DNA from: Gammaproteobacteria bacterium
GTDB lineage: Bacteria; Pseudomonadota; Gammaproteobacteria; Steroidobacterales; Woeseiaceae
Length of the DNA: 43,374 bases
NCBI GenBank assembly: GCA_029861535.1
Contig: JAOTZC010000020.1
Coordinates: 1-43,374, forward strand
Reading direction: 5' to 3'
The position numbers and the translations under genes are program-made. The notes below the pieces were generated by a model, which saw nothing but the letters and a program-made list of their open reading frames with translations, was not told the origin of the DNA and did not search any database. Below, piece after piece: positions 42,822 to 43,374 of the stretch; the first letter of the stretch is position 1; every line of letters starts with the position of its first letter.

Positions 42822-43374
42822 TCAGTCAGTCGTCAACAAGCCTTTGTACTTGCGATATTCATCCCACAAACGCTCACGCAATACTGGGTCTTCTTCAGTC
42901 AGTGCAGCCTCGCGTAATTGTCGGGCGACAATATCGTCGTCTACAGTAACAGGTATGTCATCGGGCGTGCGCTCCTCGATTTGTTGATCTGTCACGCCCG
43001 CAATCGCCGGCGCTTCTTTGCTGCCGCCGACTGAACCGCCCTCGTTGGGGCCGCCGGATGCCGATCCGGCCTGTGTGCCCAGACTGATCAGCCCACCGGA
43101 TCCTTCACCGCCGCCACCCTCGGTATCAAATCCCTCAAGAACCCGACCGACCGAAGCAATATCCTGTTGCTCTTCCTGCAAGGTCTCGTCAAATCCACCG
43201 ATCGATTCATCAAGCTCGCGACCTAGGCGTTCAGCACGTTCTTCGGCACTCTCTTCGGGAAACTCGCCAACGCTGCCGGCACTACCGCCACCACCAGCAC
43301 CGCCGCCGGCTGCACCGCCCGCAGCTTGCGATTCGCTATCACTTTCGCTAGCGCCACCACCACCGCCGCCGCTG
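42822..43374 (-). CDS. Gly/Ser-rich, acidic protein, 5' end cut by window edge
   Basis: The frame is open from the right edge (frame phase at 43373) to a stop at 42822: 183 residues visible, no convincing start inside, and the true start lies outside. The visible N-terminal half is low complexity (runs of Gly, Ser, Ala) with a charged helix at visible residues 45-85 (S-A-E-E-R-A-E-R-L-G-R-E-L). It ends with a helical, charged segment R-E-R-L-W-D-E-Y-R-K-Y-K-G-L-L. A TTG at 43181 could be a false internal start. It is 17 bases before the lipoprotein gene and so probably the first visible gene of the row. Confidence 0.7.
   Translation of the reverse strand, partial: SGGGGGGASESDSESQAAGGAAGGGAGGGGSAGSVGEFPEESAEERAERLGRELDESIGGFDETLQEEQQDIASVGRVLEGFDTEGGGGEGSGGLISLGTQAGSASGGPNEGGSVGGSKEAPAIAGVTDQQIEERTPDDIPVTVDDDIVARQLREAALTEEDPVLRERLWDEYRKYKGLLTTD

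Noticed and set aside
34218..43374. Type VI secretion locus (kinase, FHA, lipoprotein)
   Set aside because: None of the core components (TssB/C, TssK, TssM, ClpV, VgrG, Hcp) is present.

Overview
This 43.4 kb window looks like the chromosome of a marine-type gammaproteobacterium. That placement is an inference from gene content: an EexN-like lipoprotein, the LemA/M48 pair, a PdsO-like OmpA protein, an MFS-acyltransferase fusion and a patatin-Omp85 protein. The exact lineage cannot be read from the sequence. Base composition looks fairly even, and I see no tRNA, rRNA, CRISPR array, insertion sequence or prophage.

Layout from the left. 1-5157 (minus): a TlpA-like thioredoxin, a coiled-coil periplasmic protein and two large tetratricopeptide (TPR) proteins; the last gene runs off the left edge. 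5158-5602 is non-coding as far as I can see. An ApbE flavin transferase (minus) diverges from a plus-strand run of LemA, an M48 metalloprotease, a SYLF lipid-binding protein and an MscS channel (6637-11244). Then come an EexN-like lipoprotein (minus), an MFS-PlsC fusion (plus), a giant AAA/P-domain/WD40 membrane protein (minus), a small RIO-like kinase and an 82-aa orphan (plus), a patatin-Omp85 protein (minus) and the stump of a TonB-dependent receptor (plus).

21737-31118 is mostly metabolic. A tightly packed minus-strand run proB-proA-glpD lies downstream of ilvH. ilvH diverges from its partner ilvI, which is followed by a GFA-family protein and a clear terminator. Next are an orphan ParA with an unusual leader, and the pair phhB - threonine/serine dehydratase (minus). 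A strong minus-strand terminator (31117-31149) closes the locus to its right.

31211 to the right edge (all minus, over 12 kb) is the most interesting region. In transcription order it encodes a Gly-rich protein (truncated by the window), a lipoprotein, a membrane Ser/Thr kinase with extracytoplasmic TPRs, an FHA-TM-PEGA-FGE-fold protein, a small acidic exported protein, a MotA/TolQ/ExbB-type channel subunit, an actin/Hsp70-like-FHA protein, two von Willebrand A (vWA) proteins anchored by an ExbD-like N-terminal helix, and finally an OmpA-type peptidoglycan-binding protein. No ordinary ExbD/TolR gene is present. The two vWA proteins carry the pattern S-F-L-D-C-x-x-C-G-F-G-A at the start of their only membrane helix, so they may be the 'B' subunits of a proton-driven 5:2 motor whose output is a periplasmic vWA domain, under kinase/FHA phospho-control. 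This is my main candidate for an undescribed system.
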